Positions 29,917-38,645 of a stretch of DNA of 62,288 nt are shown here, piece by piece. Source of the stretch: a virus; IMG/VR virus record IMGVR_UViG_3300015371_000033, positions 1 to 62,288 of that record; one strand, 5' to 3'. Numbering within the stretch: position 1 is the first letter of the stretch; each line of letters starts with the position of its first letter. The notes beneath the pieces were generated by a model. It saw only the letters and a program-made list of their open reading frames with translations. It was not told where the DNA came from and did no database searches. The position numbers were made by a program, and so were the translations under genes.

Positions 29917-30416
29917 AAGCGGTCCCTCGCGGGGTAGCGGCGAGGGCGCTGCCCGGTACCCCGGGCCGTTCGCTCCGCGACGCTGTACCGGTACGCGGCG
30001 TTCCGTCCTACTCCCCTCGGTCCCTCCCCCGGTAACGGGTCGGGGTGCGGGACGGCTGACTAGGTCCGTCCGTCTCCCTCCCCCGGCCGGGTTTCCGTGC
30101 GCCCGTGCTTTCGGTCGGTGCCGCGTACCGGCCGTGAGCCGGTTCGCGAACGTTTGCGGGGTACGGCTTGAACCCCGCGAGCTAACCCTGGTCCCCCGCG
30201 CGGCCGTGTCTCGGCGCGGGCCACTACGGCGGACGCGTCCCTGCCCGACCCGCCCGCGCGTTCGCGCGGTCACGTAGCAGCCCGTCTGCGGTCGCCGGTA
30301 CTACGTGGCGACCCGCCGTTCGGCCGTTCCCTCGCGAGCGGCACCCGCGTGGCCCGGTGGCGGCCGCGTCACCCGCTATCGGGGAGCGACCGGGCGAGGG
30401 AGTATCGGCCTCGCCT

Positions 30417-30435
30417 CCCCCGGCTCACCCGGGGG
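30417..30435. promoter_or_regulatory. GC-rich hairpin
   Basis: CCCCCGG and CCGGGGG with a 5-nt loop (CTCAC). Very stable, no adjacent T-run; role unknown. Confidence 0.45.
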
Positions 30436-30489
30436 ACGAGGGGATCATGCCCTAGGACACGGCCGTTGCCTACCCCCTGGACGATCGAA

Positions 30490-30510
30490 ATTCCCGCAAA
30501 TAGCGGGAAT
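30490..30510. promoter_or_regulatory. Perfect 8-bp inverted repeat, possible operator
   Basis: ATTCCCGC and GCGGGAAT around AAATA, in an otherwise GC-rich region. Symmetry and AT-rich ends suit a dimeric repressor site as well as a hairpin. Confidence 0.45.
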
Positions 30511-30763
30511 ATCTCGCGAACGGCCGTGGACGGCCTCCATCGGGCTGCTACGGCGATGCGCCGGACGGGGGTACGCTGGGGCGGGATTCGCTGGGGTGGC
30601 CCGCTACAGGGCTCCTGTGGCCGTGCAGGGGCGGTCAGTGCCCTCTAACTTGCGTGGCCCGCAAACCCGCATGGGCACTGGGCTTGGCCCGGGGTAGGGC
30701 GATCGAGGCCTCGCTCCGGACCCCGCCACCGGCCGACCGAACGGCTACCCTCATGCGCATGAC

Positions 30764-30789
30764 CGTAGTCCATCTCGAATACGTAGTCC
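30764..30789. promoter_or_regulatory. Direct repeat CGTAGTCC, 18-bp period
   Basis: Two exact copies at 30764-30771 and 30782-30789, 34-59 bp before the first rightward start. The spacing suggests tandem binding by an activator or repressor, but nothing proves this. Confidence 0.35.
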
Positions 30790-30822
30790 GTCCAGAAAAC
30801 TAGCCGAAGGGACTCCCGAGGC

Positions 30823-31398
30823 GTGCGACCCGCATCCACCCGATATCACCTCCCCACCTTCTCCGTGATATTCGCATCACTACTGTTCCCCTTCTCCTCA
30901 GTACTCTCCTCCACCCCACACCACACAGAGAGAACAGCCAGGGCGCAGGTCATGTCCTATGCACAGCCAGCCGCCGAAGCCGCAGAGCCGACGGGCTCGA
31001 GGCTCGCGTACCTCTCCCACCGACTCCAACTGCCCTGCTACACCTGGGACATCCCCAGCCCCTACATAGGCCGGGCCTTCGCGGGGACCCCACAAAACTG
31101 GATCGAGTTCGATACCCGCCGGGTCACGAGCTACGTCGCCCAGGGCCTCCGGGGCAAGACCATCACGCCCGCCCGGGCAGTCGCCATCTTTGCAGTGGCG
31201 CACGAGCAAGGCCATCTCTATGGCCGCCAACCCACCTCAGAGCAGAGAGCGAACACCTGGGCGCGGAATCACTGGAACCTGGTGGCGTTCTATCAGCTCC
31301 AGGGCACCCGCGCCCAACCCCGCCAAGCCTACGACATGATCTTCGATGCGGCAGGCAAGGTGCGCACCTCTCGCAACCTCAACTTCGGGAAGCTATGA
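30823..31398 (+). CDS. HExxH zinc metallopeptidase-like protein
   Basis: 191 residues from a GTG; ATG at 30952 (MSYAQPAAEAAE) is an alternative start. In the longer form residues ~10-30 (PTFSVIFASLLFPFSSVLSS) look like a signal or membrane segment. The C-terminal half carries AVAHEQGHLYGRQ, an HExxH zincin motif, followed by helices that could supply a third ligand. It is the first gene of the late operon. Its substrate is unknown. Confidence 0.6.
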   Translation: MRPASTRYHLPTFSVIFASLLFPFSSVLSSTPHHTERTARAQVMSYAQPAAEAAEPTGSRLAYLSHRLQLPCYTWDIPSPYIGRAFAGTPQNWIEFDTRRVTSYVAQGLRGKTITPARAVAIFAVAHEQGHLYGRQPTSEQRANTWARNHWNLVAFYQLQGTRAQPRQAYDMIFDAAGKVRTSRNLNFGKL

Positions 31399-31574
31399 GC
31401 ACAGAAGAGAAGCTCCAGCGGTACGCCTACGGCCTGGCGCACGAGATCGCGAAGGCACCGAAGCACGGCGGCGGCAGGCGCAATCGCACCTACCTGATCA
31501 ACCTGTTCATCAAGAAGCTCCACGACGAGATTCACCTCATCGACAAGGACCGAGCAGACAACGGGGTGACCTGA
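31395..31574 (+). CDS. Small hypothetical protein
   Basis: 59 residues (MSTEEKLQRYAYGLAHEIAK...). Basic and helical. Overlaps the metallopeptidase-like stop by 4 nt (ATGA) and ends 1 nt before the small terminase. May be a DNA-binding packaging accessory, but no family was recognised. Confidence 0.6.
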   Translation: MSTEEKLQRYAYGLAHEIAKAPKHGGGRRNRTYLINLFIKKLHDEIHLIDKDRADNGVT

Positions 31575-31575
31575 C

Positions 31576-32235
31576 ATGCCACACGTCAAGACGCTACCCG
31601 GAGGCAAGACCGTCGAGACCCACAAGGTCAGGCAATTCAAGATGGGCGACGGCAAGGTCTGCGGGGCGAAGAAGCGAGACCGAGGGCCGGGGCAGAAGCG
31701 AGGACGCTGCCTGCTGGCTGCCGGATGGGGCACCGACCACCCGGGCATCGGCAAGTGCAAGTTCCACGGCGGTAGCACTCCAAACCACATCAAAGCGGCG
31801 GCGGGAGAGCAGCTGGCGGTGCTGCTCGGCGAGGAGATCGAGACCGACCCGCTCAACGCGCTGATGTGGTGCATCAGACTCGCCGCCGGTGAAGTAGCGT
31901 TCTGGAAGCTACAGATCGCCGAGCTCGAGGAGCACGAGTGGTACGAGGACACCATCGCCGGCAAGCAGATGGCCCTTGCCGGCCGCGAGCTACGCCACGC
32001 CCGCGACGCTCTCGCCAACTACTCGAGCCAGGCGATCAAGCTCGGCCTGCAGGAGCGGCAGGTCCGCATGGCCGAGATGTACGGCAGCATGCTCTCGAGC
32101 TTCGTCAAGTCAATCCTTGACCCGATCATGCCACATCTGTCCGAGGAGGGGCGCAAGATGATTCCGCAGGTCGTCAGAGAGGCGTGGAACCAGCTGGAGC
32201 GTCAGCAGCTCGAATTGCCGAAGGGTGACAGCTGA
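31576..32235 (+). CDS. Terminase small subunit (HGG/zinc type)
   Basis: 219 residues. The N-terminal CGAKKRDRGPGQKRGRC and GWGTDHPGIGKCKFHGGSTPNH match the Cys/His-rich 'HGG' DNA-recognition module found before terL in actinobacterial phages. The rest is long helices expected for oligomerisation (ELEEHEWYEDTIAGKQMALAGRELRHARDAL). It would recognise the packaging site and recruit the large subunit encoded 257 bp later. Confidence 0.8.
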   Translation: MPHVKTLPGGKTVETHKVRQFKMGDGKVCGAKKRDRGPGQKRGRCLLAAGWGTDHPGIGKCKFHGGSTPNHIKAAAGEQLAVLLGEEIETDPLNALMWCIRLAAGEVAFWKLQIAELEEHEWYEDTIAGKQMALAGRELRHARDALANYSSQAIKLGLQERQVRMAEMYGSMLSSFVKSILDPIMPHLSEEGRKMIPQVVREAWNQLERQQLELPKGDS

Positions 32236-32495
32236 TGGAGCTCAAGCGGGCGGATCTCACGTTCGAACGCCGCAGAGAGCTCAAAGAACAGATCTCAGAG
32301 GCGCGTAGGAAGGCGGTCTCAGGCGGTAAGAAGGGGCCATATAGCGTCCCCAGGCGGCGAACAGCGGACGGAAGGAAGTGCCAGGCGATTCTGGGCCCAT
32401 TCAGCGCCCGTCCGGGCGAGAAGTGCGGTCGAGTGCCTCGGCCGGGCGAGAAAGCCTGCGGCCTACACCTCTCGCAGATGCAGAGAGCCGCGTGA
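32235..32495 (+). CDS. Small Cys/His protein next to terminase
   Basis: 86 residues. A basic helical N-terminus, then CQAILG...EKCGRVPRPGEKACGLHLSQ, a C...C...C-x2-H group similar to the zinc element of the small terminase. It may assist packaging. Overlaps both neighbours. Confidence 0.6.
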   Translation: MELKRADLTFERRRELKEQISEARRKAVSGGKKGPYSVPRRRTADGRKCQAILGPFSARPGEKCGRVPRPGEKACGLHLSQMQRAA

Positions 32496-34030
32496 GCGTC
32501 CCGCGCTTCCACATGCCGACTGAGGTCGGCGAGATCATGCTCGAGCAGCTGTTCCCCGAGCCGGATCCGTACATCACTGATCCGGTGGCGTGGGTACGGG
32601 ACGAGCTCGGCGAGGAGCTTTGGTCTCGCCAGCGGGAGATCCTCGAGAGCGTGCGGGACAACAGATTCACAGCGGTGAAGGCGTGCCACGGGCCAGGGAA
32701 GTCCTTCTCTGCTGCCCGAGCCGCGACTTGGTGGAATTCCGTCCACCCGCTCGGCTCAGCATTCGTCGTGAGTACAGCCCCGAGCTGGCCGCAGATCGAG
32801 GCGATTCTCTGGCGGGAGCTGCGCCGGGCGCACCGTAAGGGCAACCTCAGAGGCCGCGTCACGCTCGACTGCAAGTGGCACATGGCCGAGGACGGGGGCA
32901 AGCGGGCTGACGCCTCCGAAGAGCTGATCGCAATGGGCCGCAAGCCCGCTGACTACGACGAGCAGGCGTTCCAGGGGATCCACGCCCGCTACGTCCTGGT
33001 CATCATCGACGAGGCCGACGGCGTCCCTGAGCAGCTCTACAACGCGGTCCTCTCGCTCGTGACCAACGAGCACTGCCGCGTGCTGGCAATCGGCAACCCG
33101 ATGGACCCGACCAGTCACTTCGCAGAGGTCTGCAAGCCGGGCTCAGGCTGGAACGTCATCACGATCCCGGTCTGGGACACCCCGAACTTCACCGAGAAGG
33201 TCTGTCAGAGCTTCAACCGGCACCGCGAGCTGCCTGAGGAGCGGCACATGATTACCGAGGAGATGCGTGAGGTGCTGGTGGGGCCGCTCTGGGTCGAGAC
33301 CGCCAAGAAGAGCTGGGGCGAGGGTAGCCCGCTCTGGCTCAGCAAGGTCGAGGCCGAGTTCCCCGAGGTCACCGACGACACGCTGTTCACGCCTCGGATG
33401 ATCCTGGACGCCCAGGCTCGCAACCTCCCGGGCTTCGAGCGAGGCAGATTCGCGGCCGACATTGCAAGATTCGGCGACGACGAGACCGTCCTGTACCGCA
33501 ACCGGGGTGGGCAGATCAGGCTCGAGGAACGCGGCTTCAAGCAGGACACGATGGAGACGGCTGGTATGATCGCCAAGCCCCTGAACGAACTTCTGAAGAA
33601 CCAGGTGGTCGTGCCGGCGATCATCGACGCCGACGGACTGGGCGCTGGCGTCTACGACCGGCTGCGCGAGCAGGGTTACGAGGTCGGCGCGTTCCACGGG
33701 GGTAAGGCCGCGTTCGACAAGACCAAATTCAAGAACAGACGCGCCGAGCAGTACTGGCGCTTCAGGGAGATGTTCGAGGCCGATCTGATCGATCTCGACC
33801 CCGAAGACGAGCAGCTCGCTGCTCAGCTCCTCTCGATTCGCTGGTTCCTTGACTCTACAGGCAGGATTCAGCTAGAGTCCAAGGACGACATGCGCAAGCG
33901 CGGTCTTCCAAGCCCGGACCGCGCTGACGCGGCGATGATGAGCACGGTCGATACAGGGCTGGTGGGGTTGGTTGTCGATGTGATTCGCGATTCCAGCCTC
34001 ACCAGCGATCTTCTACGGCGCAAGCTGTAG
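32492..34030 (+). CDS. terL: Terminase large subunit
   Basis: 512 residues from a GTG at 32492. ATPase: Walker A KACHGPGKSF (~60), Walker B YVLVIIDEADG (~165). Nuclease: FAADIARFGDDETV, PAIIDADGLGAGVYDRL and the late ADAAMMST give the RNase H-fold acidic triad. The two domains drive DNA translocation into proheads and cut at headful or defined ends; the sequence does not say which. It is followed 13 nt later by the endolysin. Confidence 0.93.
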   Translation: MSVPRFHMPTEVGEIMLEQLFPEPDPYITDPVAWVRDELGEELWSRQREILESVRDNRFTAVKACHGPGKSFSAARAATWWNSVHPLGSAFVVSTAPSWPQIEAILWRELRRAHRKGNLRGRVTLDCKWHMAEDGGKRADASEELIAMGRKPADYDEQAFQGIHARYVLVIIDEADGVPEQLYNAVLSLVTNEHCRVLAIGNPMDPTSHFAEVCKPGSGWNVITIPVWDTPNFTEKVCQSFNRHRELPEERHMITEEMREVLVGPLWVETAKKSWGEGSPLWLSKVEAEFPEVTDDTLFTPRMILDAQARNLPGFERGRFAADIARFGDDETVLYRNRGGQIRLEERGFKQDTMETAGMIAKPLNELLKNQVVVPAIIDADGLGAGVYDRLREQGYEVGAFHGGKAAFDKTKFKNRRAEQYWRFREMFEADLIDLDPEDEQLAAQLLSIRWFLDSTGRIQLESKDDMRKRGLPSPDRADAAMMSTVDTGLVGLVVDVIRDSSLTSDLLRRKL

Positions 34031-34043
34031 GAAGGGAGGGAGC

Positions 34044-34832
34044 ATGACGATCAAGCAAGTCCCGAGTCCGAATCACACGGAGGCGACCGGGCGACCGATC
34101 GACCTGCTGGTGATTCACTCGATGGAGATCGCGGAGAAGGGCGACACGGCCGAAGCCTGCGCCGCCTACTTCGCGAAGCCCGTAGCCAAGGCGTCGAGCC
34201 ACTACTGCATCGACAACGACTCGGTCGTGCAGTGCGTGAGCGAGGAGGACGTCGCCTGGGCCGCTCCGGGTGCGAACCACGACGGGATCCAGCTCGAGCA
34301 CGCCGGGTTCGCTCGGCAGAACCTCGCCGAGTGGAGTGACCCGTACTCGAAGGCGATGCTGAAGCAGAGCGCCCAGCTCGCCGCCGGGATCTGCAAGCGG
34401 CACAAGATTCCACTCGTCCCGTTGCTCGCGCCACAGCTCGCGGCGGGGATGCGTGGCATCACGACCCATCTCGAGGTCAGTCGCGCGTTCGGGCTCAGCA
34501 CGCACTGGGACCCGGGCTTCTCGTTCCCGATGGGAACCTACGTCGCTGCCGTCAAGGCATTCGGCGTCACTCCTGCTCCGCCGGTCAAGGAGCCGGAGCC
34601 GACTCTTCGCCCGGGCGATACCGGCTGGAGAGTCTCGCAGGTGCAGCGGCTGCTCAACGCCGCGCACCAGAACATTCCGGTGGACGGCAAGTTCGGCCAC
34701 TGGACGGAGGTCGCGGTCAAGGCGTTCCAGAAGCACGTCGGCTTGCCGTCGGACGGCATCGTCGGTCCGCGGACGTGGCGGGCGCTCTGGATGCACCGCT
34801 ACCTCGAAGGGGCCGAGAGGCCCGGTCACTAG
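34044..34832 (+). CDS. Endolysin: N-acetylmuramoyl-L-alanine amidase with peptidoglycan-binding domain
   Basis: 262 residues with GGAAGGGAGGGAGC before the ATG. Amidase_2 domain at ~1-170: LVIHSMEIAEKGDTA (first zinc His), SSHYCIDNDSVVQCV, and THLEVSRAFGLSTHWDPG (second His plus H-x-D-P ending). A PG_binding_1 repeat follows at ~195-255 (LRPGDTGWRVSQVQRLLNA ... GIVGPRTWRALW). It cleaves the glycan-peptide bond at lysis. The holin-like genes lie immediately downstream. Confidence 0.92.
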   Translation: MTIKQVPSPNHTEATGRPIDLLVIHSMEIAEKGDTAEACAAYFAKPVAKASSHYCIDNDSVVQCVSEEDVAWAAPGANHDGIQLEHAGFARQNLAEWSDPYSKAMLKQSAQLAAGICKRHKIPLVPLLAPQLAAGMRGITTHLEVSRAFGLSTHWDPGFSFPMGTYVAAVKAFGVTPAPPVKEPEPTLRPGDTGWRVSQVQRLLNAAHQNIPVDGKFGHWTEVAVKAFQKHVGLPSDGIVGPRTWRALWMHRYLEGAERPGH

Positions 34833-34843
34833 GGAGGAGGGAC

Positions 34844-34939
34844 ATGCCGAACCATCCGGTGCTGGCGAACTGGCTACTGCTCGCGATCCTGATTGTGCTG
34901 CTCGTGGCCCTGTTCGCGGGGTGGGATCTGAATGTTTAG
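34844..34939 (+). CDS. Mini membrane protein, candidate holin/antiholin component
   Basis: 31 residues: MPNHPVLAN followed by one hydrophobic helix (WLLLAILIVLLVALFAGW). GGAGGAGGGAC ribosome site. Placed between endolysin and a second membrane protein, whose start it overlaps, so a lysis role is likely. Confidence 0.65.
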   Translation: MPNHPVLANWLLLAILIVLLVALFAGWDLNV

Positions 34940-35171
34940 GTCCCCGATGTCGAGGTACTACCTTCGGATCGCAGTCCAGGGAATCATCGCTTCGGCGGCG
35001 ATCGCCGGCACGATCTGGGTAGACAACCCCTACGTCAAGATCGTCTCGGGCGCGATCGCGGCGATGGCTGCCTACGCCTCGGCGGGTGCAGTCCTCAAGC
35101 CGGTCGAGCCGTTCGTCGGCAACGTCAAGGACGACGCCCAGGTGCCGCCTGGGCAGCCGACCGAGCCGTAA
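34932..35171 (+). CDS. Putative holin
   Basis: 79 residues. Two hydrophobic segments (IAVQGIIASAAIAGTIWV and IVSGAIAAMAAYASAGAVL) separated by a short turn, then a polar tail (KDDAQVPPGQPTEP). Size, topology and position after the amidase fit class II holins. It overlaps the preceding mini membrane gene by 8 nt. Confidence 0.7.
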   Translation: MFRSPMSRYYLRIAVQGIIASAAIAGTIWVDNPYVKIVSGAIAAMAAYASAGAVLKPVEPFVGNVKDDAQVPPGQPTEP

Positions 35172-35181
35172 GGGGTCACTA

Positions 35182-35224
35182 GGCCGGGAGCGGCTTGCCC
35201 AAGCCGTTTGAGCCGCTCCCGGCC
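35182..35224 (+). terminator. Strong hairpin after the lysis genes
   Basis: Perfect 13-bp stem GGCCGGGAGCGGC/GCCGCTCCCGGCC with a 17-nt loop, 10 nt after the holin stop. Only a weak T-containing stretch follows, so termination may be factor-dependent or partial. Confidence 0.6.
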
Positions 35225-35272
35225 CACATTCGTTCTTTGAGCCCGCCGGGCCGGGCCAGTAGCCTGCCCGCC

Positions 35273-35467
35273 ATGCGCGCAAACGAGCCTGGCCCGCTCG
35301 GGAGACTTGTTCCGCCCGGTGAGGGCCACGAGGACAGGAATCCAGTGCGAAATACCTTCCAGAATCCGGGGGACGATGGCGGCTCCTCGGTGCGGGCCGG
35401 TTCAGGGGTAGCCTCGACGTTGGGCCACGTCTGGCTGCCCCTGGCCTGCCTGACGGAGAGCAGCTGA
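35273..35467 (+). CDS. Doubtful small ORF before portal
   Basis: 64 codons (MRANEPGPLGRLVPPGEG...) ending in TGATG overlap with the portal start, but without a Shine-Dalgarno and Pro/Gly-rich. Otherwise 35225-35466 holds no visible gene; it may be the 5' region of the head operon transcript. Confidence 0.25.
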   Translation: MRANEPGPLGRLVPPGEGHEDRNPVRNTFQNPGDDGGSSVRAGSGVASTLGHVWLPLACLTESS

Positions 35468-36828
35468 TGGCTGTAGCCGTCCAGACCGTAGGGAGCGCCT
35501 CCCCTCCCACCGACCTCATCTCGTCAGTCCTGCAGGCGGGCATGATGCCCACCGCCCGGAACAAGGCGTGGACGGACCTGATGGACGAGTTCGAGTACGT
35601 CCCAGAGCTGATGTGGCCGCTCAGCGTCGCGGTCAACGAGCAGATGCGCACCGACTCACAGCTCGCGGCTCTGTACGGGGCCACGGTGCTGACCGTTCAG
35701 AACTGGAAGTGGACCCTGGACCCGAACGGCGCAGAGGACGCGCTGGTCGAGCGGATCGCGAAGGACTACAACCTTCCGATCAACGGCGACGATCCGAAGC
35801 CCAAGGGACGCCAGAAGAATCGGTTCACCTTCCATCAGCACCTCCATCGTGCCTTCCGGGCGCTGATCTACGGCCACCAGTACTTCGAGCAGTACGGCAA
35901 GATCGGCGACGACGGCAAGTGGCACGTTCGACGCCTTCAGGAGATCCCGCCCCGGACGATCGCGAACATCAAGGTCGCCTCGGACGGTGGGCTGATCTCC
36001 GTCAGCCAGAACATCTTCAATGGCTACACGCCGCTGCGCCAGCCCTGGGATCTTCCGGAGATCCCGGTCGACCGTCTGCTCGCGTACATCTGGGAGCAGG
36101 AGGGCGGCAACTGGTTCGGCCGCAGCATCTTCCGCGAGTGCTACAAGAACTGGCTGATCAAGGATCGCCTGATGCGGATCGACGCCATCAACCACGAGCG
36201 CGCAGGCGGCGTCCCCATCGGCATCGCCGCTCCGGGCAGCTTGCCGAGCGATGTCGACAAGGTCGCGCAGATGGCGTCCGAATTCAAGCAGGGCGAAGGT
36301 TCCGGGGCAGGGCTGCCGCCTGGAGCCGACCTGAAGATCCTGCGGGCGGCGGGATCCGACGTGGTCGGCTCCATGCGGTACCACGACGAGTCGATGGCTC
36401 GGCGCTTCCTGCTGATGGTGATGCAGCTCGGTCAGAACCAGGTCGGTTCTCGGGCGCTGGGCACCACCTTCGTCGACTTCTTCAGCCGCGGCCTCGACTT
36501 CGTCGGGCAGTGGGCGGCGGATACCTTCAACGAGTTCCAGCTCGAGGATGACGTCGACTGGAACGAGGGCGAGGAGACCGAGCTCGTGCCGCGCCTGGCG
36601 TTCGAGCACGACCCCGAGATCGACTTCCAAGCTCTGGCGACGCTGGTCGACGCGGAGGTCATCCGCACCGACAACGACCTCGAAGATGCGGTCCGCAAGG
36701 AGATGGGCCTCACGAAGCGCGGGCGTCCGAGAAAGAGGGCGAAGGATCAGAAGGCACTGCCCACGGCGACCAAGCCCGCTCAGGATCCCGGCGCTCCCGA
36801 CCCTTCGCAGGCGCAGGAGGACGAGTGA
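35467..36828 (+). CDS. Portal protein (DUF935 / Mu gp29-like)
   Basis: 453 residues. It begins with the family-like SNMDEF/WDLMD-type region (AWTDLMDEFEYVPELMWPLSVAVNEQMRTD), then a clip/stem region (HRAFRALIYGHQYFEQYGK) and a long helix with NQVGSRALGTTFVDFFSRGLDFVG. The basic/acidic tail (KRGRPRKRAKDQ) follows. It forms the dodecameric DNA gate and connects to the Mu-like protease encoded downstream. Overlap with the preceding small ORF leaves the start well supported by position only. Confidence 0.85.
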   Translation: MAVAVQTVGSASPPTDLISSVLQAGMMPTARNKAWTDLMDEFEYVPELMWPLSVAVNEQMRTDSQLAALYGATVLTVQNWKWTLDPNGAEDALVERIAKDYNLPINGDDPKPKGRQKNRFTFHQHLHRAFRALIYGHQYFEQYGKIGDDGKWHVRRLQEIPPRTIANIKVASDGGLISVSQNIFNGYTPLRQPWDLPEIPVDRLLAYIWEQEGGNWFGRSIFRECYKNWLIKDRLMRIDAINHERAGGVPIGIAAPGSLPSDVDKVAQMASEFKQGEGSGAGLPPGADLKILRAAGSDVVGSMRYHDESMARRFLLMVMQLGQNQVGSRALGTTFVDFFSRGLDFVGQWAADTFNEFQLEDDVDWNEGEETELVPRLAFEHDPEIDFQALATLVDAEVIRTDNDLEDAVRKEMGLTKRGRPRKRAKDQKALPTATKPAQDPGAPDPSQAQEDE

Positions 36829-36923
36829 AGCCGGGAACCCTGGGACGGGCGGCGGCGGGCGAGGGGGCTCCCTCCCTCCCGTCGTCTGCCCGTTCCACAA
36901 CGCACGAGGAGGTGTGAAGAGGC

Positions 36924-37061
36924 ATGGCCGGTAAGGTGAACGACACGAAGATCAAGCCCGCTGCGCCGCAGCCGGTGAACCAGTACCCGGGCGGAGTTCC
37001 GCCTGCGGGGATGGGGAAGCAGCTGCACGACGCGATGCGGGGCGGGACGACGAAGAAGTAG
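36924..37061 (+). CDS. Small hypothetical protein
   Basis: 45 residues (MAGKVNDTKIKPAAPQPVNQ...) preceded by GAGGAGGTGTGAAGAGGC. Gly/Pro/Lys-rich and disordered-looking. Abuts the protease gene (TAGATG). Upstream 36829-36923 contains only a GC-rich imperfect hairpin. Confidence 0.55.
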   Translation: MAGKVNDTKIKPAAPQPVNQYPGGVPPAGMGKQLHDAMRGGTTKK

Positions 37062-38642
37062 ATGAAGCCGTCGTTCGTCACCATCCCGAACGTCCCGATC
37101 CTGTCTACCGGGATCGAGTACCCGTTGCAGACGGGCCTGACGACGTTCACCCCGGATGACCTCCGGGAGATCGTAGCGTCACAGGACGACTCTGCTATCG
37201 CGTCTCCCCGGCTGAAGCTGAGCCGGGGTGCCGTGCATGACGAGAACGGCTACAACGAGCCCGCGTTCGGGAAGGTCGTCAACATGCGGCTCGGTGACAA
37301 CGATCAAACCATCTACGGCGACTATGTCGGCGTTCCCAAGTGGCTTGCCGACATCATGCCCGTCGCCTACCCCAACCGTTCGGTCGAGGGCAACTGGGAT
37401 GTCGAGACAGTGACCGGCAAGAAGTGGCGGCTAGTCGTTACTGCCGTCGAGCTGCTTGGCGTACACTGGCCCGGCTGTTCAGTCCTCGAAGACCTTCCAC
37501 TCCTCTACGGCGACGAGATGCCCGAGGACGTGGAGCTAGCTGCCGCCATCCAGGCCCAGTTGGCAACCGGAGGTGATCCGATGAAGTTCGGAAGGAAGAC
37601 GGCGGCGGCGGTCAACGTGGACGACGTTCGTCGTGAGTTCTACGACCAGATTGCCGACGGCGATCGGTACTGGTGGTGGATTCGAGCGATCGAGCTCGAG
37701 CCAGACCAGCTGATCGTTGACGACGACAACGGGACGCTCTACCGGATCCCGTTCAGCGCCGCCAACGACGAGGTCTCGTTCGAGGACCCGATCGAGATCA
37801 AGATCAACTACGTGGACGTCGCAGCGACGGCCACCAAGGAGGAGAAGACGGCAGCCACGGCGATGATCGCGGCGGGCCTCCTGGCCGGTGAGGAACCGGC
37901 AGCCGTGTACGCATCTCGGGCGGAGTCCCGCCCGGTCAAAGCGACCCAGGAAGGAGGCGATGTGGACCTCGAGTCTCTTCGCCAGCGGCTGGGACTGCCC
38001 GAGGGAACGTCCGAGGAAGCGGTCCTCGCCGAGGTCGACCGTCTGCGTGACGCCGGTACCAACCCGGCTCCCGCGCCGACAGGGCCGACCCCCGGTCAGG
38101 GGAACAACCCCTCGCCGGAGCAGGATCCACAGCAGCAGCCGGGCAGCACGGACGCACCCGATCCGACTCCCCCGGCCAACGAGCCCACCGGCGCGACGCC
38201 GCCGGACTCTCCCGAGCCGGACACGACGGCCAGCGCGGGCGAGGGCACGGTCACGATCGACAGAGCGACGTTCGAGCAGCTCAAGCAGGGCGCAGCGGCC
38301 GGTCTCCGGCTCGAGGCCTCCACGCTCGACCGCGAGAACGACGCCCTGCTCGACCAGGCGATCAAGGACGGGAAGTTCCCGCCCGCTCGCCGCGAGCACT
38401 ACAAGGCGGCTCTGGGTGCCGACCGCGCAGGCACCGTCGAGCTGATCAACAAGCTGGCCCCCGGGCTGGTGCCGGTCGAGCTTCGCGCTTCGGTCGGGAC
38501 CGGTGGCGGGACCACGATCGAGGGCGACGACGGTGGTCTGCCCGACGAGTGGTTCCCGGAGGCCAAGCGCAACCGGGAGGCGCTCGCGGCGGGTCAGTCG
38601 ATCCCCGGCCGGGGCACCGTCCTGCAGGCAAGGGAGGCGTAG
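37062..38642 (+). CDS. Capsid maturation protease/scaffold fusion (Mu gpI-like)
   Basis: 526 residues. The first ~165 residues (STGIEYPLQTGLTTFTPDDLREIVAS ... LSRGAVHDENGYNEPAFGKVVNMRL ... RSVEGNWDVETVTG) look like the gpI/S78-type head protease, with GAVHD and NRSVEGN as plausible active-site region. Residues ~180-290 add a beta domain. A Pro/Gln-rich linker (~310-395) leads to a helical scaffold-like end (DRATFEQLKQGAAAGLRLEASTLDRENDALLDQAI...), then VPVELRAS. Protease plus internal scaffold in one chain is typical of Mu-like heads. Confidence 0.75.
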   Translation: MKPSFVTIPNVPILSTGIEYPLQTGLTTFTPDDLREIVASQDDSAIASPRLKLSRGAVHDENGYNEPAFGKVVNMRLGDNDQTIYGDYVGVPKWLADIMPVAYPNRSVEGNWDVETVTGKKWRLVVTAVELLGVHWPGCSVLEDLPLLYGDEMPEDVELAAAIQAQLATGGDPMKFGRKTAAAVNVDDVRREFYDQIADGDRYWWWIRAIELEPDQLIVDDDNGTLYRIPFSAANDEVSFEDPIEIKINYVDVAATATKEEKTAATAMIAAGLLAGEEPAAVYASRAESRPVKATQEGGDVDLESLRQRLGLPEGTSEEAVLAEVDRLRDAGTNPAPAPTGPTPGQGNNPSPEQDPQQQPGSTDAPDPTPPANEPTGATPPDSPEPDTTASAGEGTVTIDRATFEQLKQGAAAGLRLEASTLDRENDALLDQAIKDGKFPPARREHYKAALGADRAGTVELINKLAPGLVPVELRASVGTGGGTTIEGDDGGLPDEWFPEAKRNREALAAGQSIPGRGTVLQAREA

Positions 38643-38645
38643 GCG

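Larger units (their letters stand above)
29796..30822. other. ~1-kb non-coding divergent region; candidate promoter/origin region
   Basis: It separates leftward early from rightward late genes. ORFs across it are Arg/Pro-rich and lack ribosome sites. Contents seen: a long inverted repeat (29844-29861 and 29899-29916), a GCGGCC-GAAA-GGCTGC hairpin near the first leftward gene, a CCCCCGG/CCGGGGG hairpin (30417-30435), an ATTCCCGC/GCGGGAAT hairpin (30490-30510), repeated CGGCCGT words, and a CGTAGTCC direct repeat. I could not identify a convincing -35/-10 pair. Confidence 0.55.

Noticed and set aside
29796-29930. Possible twelfth hammerhead upstream of the first leftward gene
   Set aside because: CGAAAG is present in a hairpin loop, but there is no CTGANGA box or GTC triplet in the right order.
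30100-30200. tRNA-like TTCAAGCC segment in the divergent region
   Set aside because: No acceptor, D- or anticodon-arm pairing could be drawn around it; I found no credible tRNA in the window.
29089-30273. 394-codon minus ORF spanning HHR10, HHR11 and several small genes
   Set aside because: It runs across two ribozymes and real genes in another frame and is Arg/Gly/Pro-rich, a GC-driven artefact.
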